NCBI GenBank assembly: GCA_938084835.1
Contig: CALKER010000006.1
Coordinates: forward strand, 806,001 to 870,000
Direction of reading: 5' to 3'
Length of the DNA: 64,000 nt
From: an uncultured Thermoguttaceae bacterium
GTDB lineage: Bacteria; Planctomycetota; Planctomycetia; Pirellulales; Thermoguttaceae
Shown piece by piece: positions 48,101 to 56,490 of this stretch. Made by a program: the position numbers and the translations under genes. The notes beneath the pieces were generated by a model that worked only from the letters and a program-made list of their open reading frames with translations, was not told the DNA's origin and made no database searches. Position 1 is the first letter of the stretch. Every line of letters begins with the position of its first letter.

Positions 48101-49253
48101 GGAATCCGCGGTTCTGGATGATTCCTCTCAGGAAGCCGGTTTTACAGCCAACGTGGGATCCACAGGAGGAGAGTTTGCAGGCAAGGCCCCTGGCGGTTCT
48201 GAGCCATCCTTGGATTCCACTGCCGGAGCAGAGATGCCGACAACTCTCGACTCTCCTGCCTCGCCCCCAGAGGCTTCATCCACCGTTGTACCTGTTTTAC
48301 CCTCGAAGGAGGAAGAAAAGGATTCGGCGATTGAGCCGGCCGCATCGGAAAGTCCTGCGGTTGAGGCACGTCCCAGGGACGAAGGGTGGACACGAGCGCG
48401 GATAAGTTTCGATCAACCGGTGGTGTACGAAACGGTCGACCAGCTGATCAGTGCGGCCCTCGAGCAGGAGCGCCAACTGGGACGAATCGACCGGTTTATT
48501 CCTTATCGTATCTTTCGCGTGGGCCCGGAGATGGAGGCAGAAAGCGCTGGTACCGATTGGGAGATCGAGCTGGAACTGCCCGGCCCACTGGCTCGCGAAG
48601 TGTTAGACCTTATTGCGCAGCGTGTCAACGACACCCCCTATTTTCCTTCGATTAATACAGTAGGCGGTGCGGTGGCTGCCGGAACACGGATTGTTGGTAT
48701 TGCCGCCGTCTTAAGCAGCCTTGTGTTTATCATTGCCTACATTTGGGCACGATTCCAACGAATAATCTTTGGAATCGCGGCGGTAGTTGCCCTTGTTCAT
48801 GACGTACTTATCACGCTTGGGGCTATTGCCGGAAGTGCTTTTCTCGCCAATTGGTTAGGTTTCCTGTTGATTAGTGAGTTCAAGATTAGCCTGTCGGTGC
48901 TTGCGGCGTTTCTGACCATTATTGGGTATTCTTTGAATGATACGATTGTGGTGTTCGATCGGATCCGGGAGGTCAAAGGACGAGCGCCTCGCCTTACACC
49001 GGAAATGGTGGACCAAAGTATAAATCAGACGTTGAGCCGAAGCATCCTTACCTCGTTGACTACACTATTGGTAGTGATGGTGTTGTACGTGGGTGGTGGA
49101 CAGGCCATTCACGCCTTTGCTTTTTCGATTATGGTGGGGGTACTTGTAGGAACTTACAGCTCGATATTCATTGCGTCGCCCCTTTTAGTTTGGGCTACCA
49201 AGTTGGAAGAACGTCGGAAAGCACGTGCACGAGTGTCAACGGCCAAGGCATGA
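45120..49253 (+). CDS. secDF: protein translocase SecDF, fused, with a long linker
   Basis: 1377 residues: SecD and SecF in one chain. The N-terminal 290 residues hold two or three hydrophobic helices and a Pro/Glu/Ser-rich segment. The SecD signature QGIDLRGGVILVYE is near 310, and its six-helix RND-like module ends around 755. The SecF signature LDIDFTGGVSIEVE is near 804. Between the SecF periplasmic parts is an unusual insert of about 185 residues (about 905-1090; Gly/Ser/Glu/Pro-rich, low complexity), then the SecF membrane helices (AAFLTIIGYSLNDTIVVFDR). SecDF uses the proton gradient to pull exported proteins. ATG 45219 is an alternative start. The gene overlaps murQ by 4 nt. Confidence 0.95.
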   Translation: MIGKITQPGQSACYRKNGNLEQEDGSGAWPNETMNVWKMTGLLYSGTCNSGTRRCVSLGLLALASLLVGVSSTFWNARAGCPPEITLSALPFDVYASGQNVLPAGATGIQSATQEVVANSPLGGPQEQKETFPDAVSEEARSPVPKPEAPKTPFADLGETSGSDGPISESTLPLAVTVPVVSQVPTSSPSSSEGKEGTTQLEAESSAQNALASGSEALAPPAQGGATQGVGGDYPAVATPFAGGRQQAGDIRQSVWLRLLVVVLVLVLGLGLARVLAVQWRLPEFESRLAIVLLSFFGAVAIVVMGWPPRQGIDLRGGVILVYEIEDRPVETSAGTEEVGPAQVDMDKLVQAISRRVNPGGVLEVTIRPLGENQLEVIIPEADREEVERIKRKISSAGTLEFRILANNRDHQALIEQALAREDKVLRDAEGNILAWWVPIARGQEGNFPYPEIATRKRVDPKTKYEFTEVLVVKDPFDVTGGYLVHAAPGFDRTGSPAVFFTFNSEGGMRFGGLTGNNLPEAGQVEFTRKLGIILDGYLYSAPAIRDTIFTHGEITGRFTREEVQDLVDVLNAGSLPARLSEQPVSELVIGPTLGRDTVRRSIWAMLVSAVLVCAFMITYYRFGGLVACWGLLQTVLLILALMISIRAAFTLPGFAGLVLTLGMAVDANVLIYERIREELEKGASLRMAIRNGFDRARSAIVDANLTTLITATVLYVIGRDQIRGFAVTLWLGVVVSMFAMLYSCRVIIELAERLRWITRLSMLRLIGTPNISFMQKSPVAVGISLALIVLGLIAVFARGKGLLDIDFTGGVSIEVEFIEPQDIGQLRAKLSSPEVGLMDLAISDVRRLDDPVPGRHFIINTSGVRGMDPNAPPSEVFAEVQRRLKEVFGKQLAHYSLSYTIITEGQASSRKVPGGKAESPNGSVPKTGLAVKPGDFRWHGILALTLPTLAAGGETGTSAKDGIEVGENSQVTPEKSHQGVQAVINPPSYVAKEESAVLDDSSQEAGFTANVGSTGGEFAGKAPGGSEPSLDSTAGAEMPTTLDSPASPPEASSTVVPVLPSKEEEKDSAIEPAASESPAVEARPRDEGWTRARISFDQPVVYETVDQLISAALEQERQLGRIDRFIPYRIFRVGPEMEAESAGTDWEIELELPGPLAREVLDLIAQRVNDTPYFPSINTVGGAVAAGTRIVGIAAVLSSLVFIIAYIWARFQRIIFGIAAVVALVHDVLITLGAIAGSAFLANWLGFLLISEFKISLSVLAAFLTIIGYSLNDTIVVFDRIREVKGRAPRLTPEMVDQSINQTLSRSILTSLTTLLVVMVLYVGGGQAIHAFAFSIMVGVLVGTYSSIFIASPLLVWATKLEERRKARARVSTAKA

Positions 49254-50182
49254 ACGATCTGGGGAGGCTAACCACCGAAACTCCCAACGAAGCGTCGGAG
49301 CGTCTCGATGAGCTCTCGCCGCTTGAAATCGTTCGTTTAATGAATGCCGAGGATGCGAAGGTGGCTCCCGCTGTAGCCCGGGAGGCGGAAAAAATCGCCC
49401 GGGCCATCGAGATGATTGCCGACCGCTTTCGCCGCGGCGGGCGGTTGATTTATCTTGGAGCCGGGACGTCGGGGAGGCTTGGGGTCATCGATGCCGCGGA
49501 GTGTCCTCCCACTTTCAGTACCCCACCGGATTTAGTTATCGGAGTGATCGCCGGGGGACCCGAGGCCATGTTTCGCGCCGTGGAAGGCGCAGAGGATATT
49601 GGCCCTGCCGCGGTTGAAGATCTACGCCGCATTGCATTAGGTCCAAAGGACGTGTTAGTAGGAATTGCCACCAGCGGCCGAACCCCTTACGTTTTGGCCG
49701 GCCTGCGGTATGCCCGCCAGGTAGGGGCTTTCACCATCGGGCTTACCTGCAACGAGGGATCAGAACTGGAGCAAGTGTGTGATCTTGTGATTGCGCCTGT
49801 GGTCGGACCTGAGGTACTGGCTGGCTCCACCCGCCTTAAGGCCGGAACGGCGACGAAAATGGTTCTTAACATGTTTACAACAGGAGCCATGGTGCAACTC
49901 GGTAAAACATATGGAAATTTGATGGTAGACCTTCGGGCAACCAATTCTAAGCTGTTGGATCGGGCTAAGCGTATCGTAGCTATGCTCACGGGGCTAACGC
50001 GGGATCAGGCGGAGGTCCTCCTCCGCAGCTGCGACGGAGAGGTCAAGACAGCGATTGTCGTCCATCAACTGGGCATGTCTCCTGCCGAAGCTCGCCGTCA
50101 TTTAGCAGCTTGCCAGGGGCACCTTCGTCGGGCCCTTGAGCGAGCCTCGAGCTCTTCCGCTGAGGCTGAGGCCCGCCCGTAG
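49250..50182 (+). CDS. murQ: N-acetylmuramic acid 6-phosphate etherase
   Basis: 310 residues from ATG 49250. This start overlaps the secDF stop as ATGA, and the protein then begins MNDLGRLTTETPNEASERLD, as in the family. The SIS domain has YLGAGTSGRLGVIDAAECPP (68-87) with catalytic Glu84 and Glu115 in VEGAEDIG, plus ATSGRTPYV and LKAGTATKMVLNM. MurQ removes lactate from MurNAc-6-phosphate to give GlcNAc-6-phosphate in peptidoglycan recycling. Translational coupling to secDF is unusual but clear. A BadF-type sugar kinase follows 350 nt downstream and may supply or use a phosphorylated amino sugar. Confidence 0.96.
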   Translation: MNDLGRLTTETPNEASERLDELSPLEIVRLMNAEDAKVAPAVAREAEKIARAIEMIADRFRRGGRLIYLGAGTSGRLGVIDAAECPPTFSTPPDLVIGVIAGGPEAMFRAVEGAEDIGPAAVEDLRRIALGPKDVLVGIATSGRTPYVLAGLRYARQVGAFTIGLTCNEGSELEQVCDLVIAPVVGPEVLAGSTRLKAGTATKMVLNMFTTGAMVQLGKTYGNLMVDLRATNSKLLDRAKRIVAMLTGLTRDQAEVLLRSCDGEVKTAIVVHQLGMSPAEARRHLAACQGHLRRALERASSSSAEAEARP

Positions 50183-50538
50183 GTCCCTCCCGGTGGCGTG
50201 GAAACTCTAAAGAGCATTAAGCCCCCTTATCGGGCCGATTCTTCCCGCCAGGCAAAAACCTTTGGCATGAGTCGCTAACGAGCTCGTCATCAGGGGGGCG
50301 TGTTTGGCAAGAAGTGTGATGATATCATAAGCAAGTTGATTCTAAATATAAAGGTTTGAATTTGGTGCTTCTTAGAGTTCGTTTGGGAGGGGTGATCGGA
50401 AAGCGTGCACACTGCCGATGGTGACACGGAAGTCGTTTGAGGCTTAAGTCGCTTTGGAGGGTGGTACCGTGAACCACGCCTTCGAGGGTTCGCTTAAATA
50501 ACCAGGTAGTGGCCTTGGGAAGACTTGTTCGGAGTGGC
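50183..50538. other. spacer between murQ and the sugar kinase
   Basis: About 355 bases with no gene or terminator that I can support. Confidence 0.4.
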
Positions 50539-51546
50539 ATGGGAGCTAGTCTGCCGGAAATATCATCAGGCGCGGTGCTTTTGGTCGATGCCGGGGGGTC
50601 TAAGACCACTGCTGCTGTGGCCCGATGCAACACTGGGGAGGAGAGCGAAATTGTTGGAAGGTTCGTGGCCGGCCCGGGAAACCCAACTTCAGTTGGGTTC
50701 AAATCTGCGACAAAGGCGTGGTCGGACGCGGTTCAGGGAGCCGTGAAAACTGCTGGATTGGCTGATCAGTCGATATGTTATTTGCTTTGTGGAATTGCCG
50801 GGGCGGGGCGACCCGAGTTGGCAAACGAGGCCCGAAAGTGGTTTGCAACGCGTTTTCCCTGGGCCGTGGTGCAAGTTATCCCTGATGTTGCTTTGGCACT
50901 CGGTGCTTGTTCGTCAGACGGTGTTGGTATATCGCTTGTGGCAGGGACAGGTTCCATAGCCTTGGGTATCGACCGAGGTGGTCGGACAGCTCGGGCGGGC
51001 GGCTGGGGATTGGTTTTGGGAGACGAGGGAAGTGGAGCTTGGATAGGTTTGGAAGCACTTCGGGCCGTTACAAGAGAAGTTGATGGGCGTGGCGAAAGCA
51101 CACGTTTGACGGCGCTAATTCTTTCGCAACGGAATTGTTCCAACCTCGCCGATCTGGTCGTGTGGGGTCGTAACGCCCTCGGCGATCCTAAAATGTTGGC
51201 CGATTTGGCCCCATTGGTGCTGCAAATGGCATATGAAGGAGACCACGTCGCGACGAAAATCCTGGACAAGGCCGCCTCACACTTGGCAGATTTAGTGTTA
51301 AGTGTAGTAAAAAAGCTGGGCTGGTCTGAAGGCAAGTTACCTTTAAGTTTAAGTGGTGGAGTTCTAGTTCACTTCGAACCGGTTCGCACTCGGGTGAGTG
51401 CCATAATTAAAGAAAAAGGGCTATCGCCCCAGGAGATTATCGTCCCCGATCCACTTTTAGCCGCATTGCGGATCGCAGAACGTTGGTTAATTTTAAAGAA
51501 GTGGAGGCATTGGGATCATCTGGTTTCACATAATGTAAGTGGGTGA
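50539..51546 (+). CDS. BadF/BadG/BcrA-type ATPase, probable N-acetylglucosamine kinase
   Basis: 335 residues from ATG 50539, which has GGAG 5 nt upstream; GTG 50509 is possible. The actin-like ATPase fold shows phosphate-1 VDAGGSKTTAAVA (about 16-28), phosphate-2 VAGTGSIALGID, and GDEGSGAWIGLEALRAV. These match the BadF/BadG/BcrA/BcrD family, whose single-domain members of this length are mostly N-acetylglucosamine or glucosamine kinases. A link with the upstream murQ in amino-sugar recycling is an inference from position. The last 20 residues are not conserved. Confidence 0.85.
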   Translation: MGASLPEISSGAVLLVDAGGSKTTAAVARCNTGEESEIVGRFVAGPGNPTSVGFKSATKAWSDAVQGAVKTAGLADQSICYLLCGIAGAGRPELANEARKWFATRFPWAVVQVIPDVALALGACSSDGVGISLVAGTGSIALGIDRGGRTARAGGWGLVLGDEGSGAWIGLEALRAVTREVDGRGESTRLTALILSQRNCSNLADLVVWGRNALGDPKMLADLAPLVLQMAYEGDHVATKILDKAASHLADLVLSVVKKLGWSEGKLPLSLSGGVLVHFEPVRTRVSAIIKEKGLSPQEIIVPDPLLAALRIAERWLILKKWRHWDHLVSHNVSG

Positions 51547-52328
51547 ACCAATGAGGTGAGCGAGCTTTGTACGACAAACCTGCATGACAAAATCGTGCCC
51601 CATGAGCCGGTCGTGAAATCTGGTGCGGGATGCCTCAATTTCTAAAATGTTGTTCCACTCGCCTTAGCTGAAAAACAGGATCGCCTTCCTAAAACAGGCG
51701 GAAAGGCTTAATACTCTTTTAGGTCGGGGCATGAGTGAGAGACAATCTCTCTGGGGGCGCGGGAGGCTTTCCTCGCAAGAGCGCTTTCAACCGGTGCTGG
51801 GCGCCAAGCTCCGAGAATCTGAGTGAATTAGCAAAGATTTTGCATTGATAAACGTAGCAAGCGACGGAGCACGCGAATTTCAGGCGTAAAAAAGTTTATT
51901 GGAATCACTTCAGGGAAAAGCCCATGGTTTTGCCGAAGATAGGGGCGGCAAGGTGCCAGGCGGTGGCAGGGAGTCTCACGGTGTGCATGCGAATTGTAGA
52001 TCCCGTGTTTGTTCCCCTTCAAAAGAAAGGGCTCCGTTTAACCCTGGATTTTGGGGGACAACACTGACTTTGAGAAGGTGGGCTCGACCTTGGAAGTTTT
52101 TGGGATCCTGTGCGCCTCTGGCGGCGACTCACGATGTATCAGTAATTTTTTGGGAAGATCTGAGCGGAGGAAGGGGCCTAAACTTGAACACAGCCTTTTT
52201 CACCTGAGCGTGAGTCGACTGGAACTAGGGCAAAGATCATCCGACCGGAATCACGCGTAAATTGCAAGACGTCGGAGCTTTTGGACTGAAATGGAAACAG
52301 TTCTGTAACGTCAATGAGGGATTCTCAA
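51547..52328. other. spacer, nothing recognised
   Basis: About 780 bases, no credible gene, RNA or terminator. It ends with GAGGG 8 nt before the ATG of the aldolase gene. Confidence 0.45.
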
Positions 52329-53297
52329 ATGCCGGCACCCTGGATTACCTACCGACCGGAGCTAAGAGTTTTGGATTGCACCGTCCGCGATGGGGGACTG
52401 GTAAATAACCACCATTTTGAGGAAGAGTTTGTGCGAGCCGTTTATCAAACGTGTGCGGCGGCTGGTATCGATTACATGGAAGTGGGATACCGAAATTCCA
52501 AGAGGCTTTTTGCTCCGGGAAAACATGGAAAATGGATGCACTGTGAAGAGGATGATATTCGGCGAATTATTGGGGACGAACCGCTGGGCGTTAAGATTTC
52601 TGTGATGGTCGATGCTGGGAAATCGGATTGGCGTACGGATATTCCCCCCAAATCTCAAAGCATTGTGGACATGGTTCGGGTAGCCTTTTACGCGCATCAG
52701 GTCTCTGAGGCGGTAGAGATGATTAAACACGCGGCCGACTGCGGATACGAAGTGTCGGCCAATCTTATGGCAGTCTCGAAGAATACAGAGACGGAAATCG
52801 ATCAAGTACTCGAACTGTTGGCGGAAAGCCCAGCTCATGTACTTGTGGTGGTTGACAGCTTTGGTTCGCTTTATATGGAGCAAGTCGAATTACTTGTAAA
52901 AAAATACCTGAGCTTTGCAACCCCGCGGGGTAAGGAAGTCGGGATCCACACTCACAATAACCAACAACTTGCGTTCGCCAATACGATCGAGGCGATAATT
53001 CACGGGGCTAGCCGGCTTGATGCCTCCATGGGAGGTTTGGGCCGAGGGGCGGGCAATTGCCCCATGGAACTACTCTTGGGATTTTTGCGAAATCCGAAGT
53101 TTAAAGTTCGGTATGTGTACGAGTTTTTGGAGAAATATCTCGAACCGTTACGAGAAAAGTGGGAGTGGGGCCCGTATCCTCAGTATTACATTACTGGGCA
53201 ATTGAACTTGCACCCGCGGGCAGCAATTGAGGCCCGGAGCTCTGATCGCAAAAATTGCTATGTTGAGTTCTTTGATCGGGTTTATGCCGACATCTAG
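52329..53297 (+). CDS. DRE-TIM (HMGL-like) aldolase family protein
   Basis: 322 residues from ATG 52329, chosen because GAGGG lies 8 nt upstream (ATG 52314 would add five). The TIM barrel begins with LRVLDCTVRDGGL, the metal-binding and catalytic DxxxRD motif of the HMG-CoA lyase/isopropylmalate synthase superfamily, has VVDSFGS for a later strand, and GIHTHNNQQLAFANTIEA with the HxH metal ligands, followed by LDASMGGLGRGAGNCPMELL. The family splits or joins a C-C bond beside a carboxylate. It resembles the 4-hydroxy-2-oxovalerate aldolase-like branch but there is no dehydrogenase partner nearby, so the substrate is unknown. Confidence 0.88.
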   Translation: MPAPWITYRPELRVLDCTVRDGGLVNNHHFEEEFVRAVYQTCAAAGIDYMEVGYRNSKRLFAPGKHGKWMHCEEDDIRRIIGDEPLGVKISVMVDAGKSDWRTDIPPKSQSIVDMVRVAFYAHQVSEAVEMIKHAADCGYEVSANLMAVSKNTETEIDQVLELLAESPAHVLVVVDSFGSLYMEQVELLVKKYLSFATPRGKEVGIHTHNNQQLAFANTIEAIIHGASRLDASMGGLGRGAGNCPMELLLGFLRNPKFKVRYVYEFLEKYLEPLREKWEWGPYPQYYITGQLNLHPRAAIEARSSDRKNCYVEFFDRVYADI

Positions 53298-53681
53298 GGG
53301 CCGGGGTTTCACTCGCAGTTTTCTCGGGACATTCTGCGGGGTGTCATGCTTGACGCCCCTTTGGATTTTTTGGCGCGCTCGATTAGCATATACGGACAAC
53401 CAGGGATCGCCGGTCCGACCAGAAGTGAAGCTGCTTCGATCATTCAGGCGTGCTTGCGAAGGTGACATTTAGACCCGCAGAGTCGTGTCGTCGATTTTTC
53501 TGGAAGGTATCTTCGGGAACAGAGGCGGGCGATCGTCTTCCGGGGGGTGGAAGGGATTTCTTGCAACTTTTTGCTTGACTTGAAGGAAAGAGAAAAATCC
53601 ACGTAATACCGAGGCGCTTGGTTCAGTCCGGGAAAAAAATGGCAAAAAGGAGGTTAGCTGGAGGTATGTGACCTATTTCGT
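53298..53681. other. spacer with a likely tRNA promoter
   Basis: About 380 bases, without a gene. A promoter-like pair at 53580-53609 precedes tRNA-Thr (listed separately). Confidence 0.5.
53580..53609 (+). promoter_or_regulatory. possible tRNA-Thr promoter
   Basis: -35-like TTGAAG at 53580-53585, an 18-bp spacer, and -10-like TAATAC at 53604-53609, about 72 bp upstream of the tRNA. Confidence 0.4.
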
Positions 53682-53753
53682 GCCAGCGTAGCTCAACGGC
53701 AGAGCACAGCATTCGTAATGCTGGGGTTGTGGGTTCAAGTCCCACCGCTGGCT
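53682..53753 (+). tRNA. tRNA-Thr (anticodon CGT)
   Basis: A 72-nt cloverleaf: acceptor GCCAGCG with CGCTGGC, D arm GCTC/GAGC with AACGGCA, anticodon arm CAGCA-TTCGTAA-TGCTG (anticodon CGT reads ACG, Thr), T arm GTGGG-TTCAAGT-CCCAC. The discriminator is T and CCA is not encoded. It ends in GGCTTTTT, which may help termination. The TPR/alpha-CTD gene begins 131 nt later on the same strand. Confidence 0.96.
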
Positions 53754-53884
53754 TTTTGGATGTGAGAATGAGCGGAAGCAAATACGTTTCAAAGGGGAAA
53801 GGGCGGGGGCTGTTTTGGGGGCCAAAGAGCTTTGTAGAAATACGCATCACCCTTAATATTCCTTTTTTCGAGGCTTGGTGAGGT

Positions 53885-55210
53885 ATGGCGGTAACCACGC
53901 GCCTGGTTGATTTTCGACAACTGCTCATTTTCGGAGGTGTTTTCGGACCTCGAGAAATAACTCAAATCTGCGAGGCGATCGCTGCCGCACCGGAGAACCT
54001 CCGTCTTTTCCGCGAAGCTGTTCGGCATCTGGAGAGTAGCGAGGACGAAAGTCCCGCTCTGAACGTGCGGTTGGGGGTCTGCCTTTTCCTTTTAGGGGAG
54101 TACCGGCGGGCGGTAGACGTCTTGAAGAAGGGTGACAACGGGGCGCTAGCCTGGTTTTATCTTGGGGAGGCCCTTGTGGGATTGGGTCAGTTTGACGAGG
54201 CCATCCAGGCGTTTGAGACAGCCGCACGGGCTGGCTTCGATACAGATCGTTGCGCGCTGGCTGCTGTGGAAGCTCTTCGCCAGGCGGGTCGCCCCCAGGA
54301 GGCCTTAGCTCGGCTTGAGAGCGTCTCCCCACAAGGTCGAAAATCCGCGGAATTTATGTATCAGAAGGCATGTACGCTTCGCCAATTATCCGGAGATCCG
54401 ACGGAAATCGTGGCTCTACTGGAAGAGGCGGTGGCTGCTGACCCTGGGCACCCGGGGGCACTTTTCGGCTTAGCGCTGGAATATGATCGCCGTGGGTGCG
54501 ACGAGGAGGCTTTCGAGCTATACGAGCGGGCCGCTTCCCGATTCCCCCCCCATGTGGGAGCTCTGCTAAACTTAGGGCTCATGTACGAGGATCGAGGCGA
54601 ATTCGATCGGGCAGCAGAATGTTACAGGCGAGTGCTCGACGCCCACCCCGACAACGAGCGGGCGCGGTTATTCCTCAAGGATGTGGAAGCTGTCCGGGAT
54701 CAATATTACGACGAAGAGGTTCAGCGGCGCCGCGACAGATTGGCTCAGATCTTGAATATTCCCGTCAGCGATTTCGAGTTGTCCGTGCGTGCCCGAAATT
54801 GCCTCCAGCGTATGGGAATTGTCACGCTTGGAGACCTTTGCCGCTGTACGGAGCAGGAGTTGTTGGCCAGTAAGAACTTCGGCGAGACGAGCCTTCAAGA
54901 GATCAAAGAGATGCTCGCCTCCAAAGGGCTGCGGCTAGGGATGTTAGCTGGGGAAAAGAAACCCCCTGCTTGGCTTGACACCGCAAGCCTTACACCCGAC
55001 CAACAAGCGCTTCTTAACCGGCCCGTGAGCGATCTGAACCTGTCAGTGCGGGCTCGCAAATGCATGGCTCGCTTAGGTATCAATACATTGGGCGATCTTA
55101 TCCGATATAGTGCAGACGAACTGCTGGAATGCAAGAACTTTGGGGTCACCAGTCTCAACGAAGTTGTTAACAAGCTGGCGGCATTTGGACTCAAACTTCG
55201 AGGTGAGTAA
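53885..55210 (+). CDS. TPR protein with two RNA-polymerase-alpha-CTD-like modules
   Basis: 441 residues. The first 270 or so are TPR-type helical repeats (ALAWFYLGEALVGLGQFDEA, GALFGLALEYDRRGCDEEAF, GALLNLGLMYEDRGEFDRAA). Then come two similar modules, at about 293-350 and 380-440, that match the C-terminal domain of RNA polymerase alpha: VSDFELSVRARNCLQRMGIV ... NFGETSLQEIKEML and VSDLNLSVRARKCMARLGIN ... NFGVTSLNEVVNKL. In alpha, these residues bind UP-element DNA and sigma; here the helix-hairpin-helix residues seem kept. Planctomycetes have this combination, and its role is unknown; a transcription or RNA link is an inference. The N-terminal start has a GAGG site nearby. Confidence 0.9.
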   Translation: MAVTTRLVDFRQLLIFGGVFGPREITQICEAIAAAPENLRLFREAVRHLESSEDESPALNVRLGVCLFLLGEYRRAVDVLKKGDNGALAWFYLGEALVGLGQFDEAIQAFETAARAGFDTDRCALAAVEALRQAGRPQEALARLESVSPQGRKSAEFMYQKACTLRQLSGDPTEIVALLEEAVAADPGHPGALFGLALEYDRRGCDEEAFELYERAASRFPPHVGALLNLGLMYEDRGEFDRAAECYRRVLDAHPDNERARLFLKDVEAVRDQYYDEEVQRRRDRLAQILNIPVSDFELSVRARNCLQRMGIVTLGDLCRCTEQELLASKNFGETSLQEIKEMLASKGLRLGMLAGEKKPPAWLDTASLTPDQQALLNRPVSDLNLSVRARKCMARLGINTLGDLIRYSADELLECKNFGVTSLNEVVNKLAAFGLKLRGE

Positions 55211-55711
55211 GAGGCGGGCACGCTGGATCTGGCGACTCCTTTTTGTCCGCTTGGTCTTTCAGGTCCGGTGACCTTTTTGTTTCATTCCACGCAGATACTA
55301 CCATAGGCTTACACCGCGCGCTTGCCAGGGTTGACCGGAAGCGATGGCAGAGGGAACCGGCGCTTTTCGTGATATCGTCTTTGTATTCAACTTTTCACAG
55401 CTTTTTATTTTTTCATCGGCGGTAGGTCTGTTCACTCAGAGCTTTGGGTTAGGGCGGATATTTGCGAGATCCCTAAGTCGAGCTCCGGAGTGGCCTTGAA
55501 CCTCCGCGCCGGATCTCCAAACGATGCGGCAGACCCGAGCTTATTTTTCAAGGGTGAAGAAGCTAGTTTAGGGGTATCAAACCACCACTAAGGGTATTTC
55601 CAGACTATCAGTATTTCGCTCAACTTAGCTTTGAGACTTTGTTAGATGATAAAAATTTGGAGTCACATGATTTGCAAAAAAGCTGATCGCGGAAGAGACC
55701 GTCCTCGCAAG
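55211..55711. other. spacer, nothing recognised
   Basis: About 500 bases between the plus-strand TPR/alpha-CTD gene and the minus-strand tRNA-His; no gene or strong terminator found. Confidence 0.45.
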
Positions 55712-55786
55712 GGTGGGTGACGGGGCTCGAACCCGCAACCACCAGATCCACAGTCTGGTGCTCTTACCGATTGAGCTACACCCACC
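55712..55786 (-). tRNA. tRNA-His (anticodon GTG)
   Basis: On the minus strand: the extra G-1 then acceptor GTGGGTG with CACCCAC, D arm GCTC...GAGC, anticodon arm CCAGA-CTGTGGA-TCTGG (anticodon GTG, His), T arm GCGGG-TTCGAGC-CCCGT (last pair G-T). The genome encodes the extra 5' G opposite discriminator C, which is the identity mark of tRNA-His. CCA is not encoded. Confidence 0.96.
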
Positions 55787-56490
55787 GTTCTGGGAAACTA
55801 ACCCCTTCTTCGATTGAAGAGGGAGTTACTCTCGATCTCTGACAGAAGCTACTCTCAATTTGTCATTTTGTCATATTATTGCCACTGGTCATTTCAATGC
55901 CAAGCGGACTCGAAGCTCTCCGCGGCAAGCGGGCAGCAGAAATCACCTTTATATTTCAAGGGGAAGACAATCTTCTCCAGGTGGAGAGGTGGCCGATTCG
56001 GTTCGCCTTGGAAAGCTGAGAAAGTTCATGCGGATGCGGTCAGGCTTTCACGTTGTTCCGGTCGTGATCAAACTTTGAGAGCGTTTTCCCTCGCCGCGCT
56101 CAATCGGCGGGACATTTTTCGGATGTCCTCGAAGCTTGACCTGCCTGAGTTAACCGCGCATCCAAGCCGCCGCGGATCGAAGCTCGAGGCTTGGCAGGCT
56201 ACCTCTCGGGTCAAGCGAAGTTCAGGGATTTGCACGGGGTGGCTGAAATGGTGGTAAGGGGACTCCGCCCTTCCTGGCCTATTTTCTCAAAGTTGGCAGG
56301 TGAAGGGGCTTGGCCGCGAGGCAGGGCTAACCCGAAAGAATTGAAATTAGTTGTAAGTTTTGAACATATCTGCCGGTTATAATAGGTACAACCACGCCGT
56401 GGCCGGAGCAGTTCTGCTTTTGTCCTGCATATATAAAGTTTGTGGGCACAGTGGTACGGCATCCGAAACTGCACTTCGAAGGAGATATCG
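55787..56490. other. spacer, with a -10 element near its end
   Basis: About 700 bases without a credible gene; a 148-codon frame at 55814 looks like chance. A perfect TATAAT at 56378-56383 lies about 110 bp before the next start codon. Confidence 0.45.
56378..56383 (+). promoter_or_regulatory. -10 element for the Tat-exported protein gene
   Basis: Perfect TATAAT in the spacer. A matching -35 is poor: TTGTAA at 56351-56356 would need a 21-bp spacer. It is the likeliest promoter for the gene at 56491. Confidence 0.35.

Noticed and set aside
55814..56257. A 147-codon plus frame after tRNA-His
   Set aside because: Composition and lack of a ribosome site fit chance.
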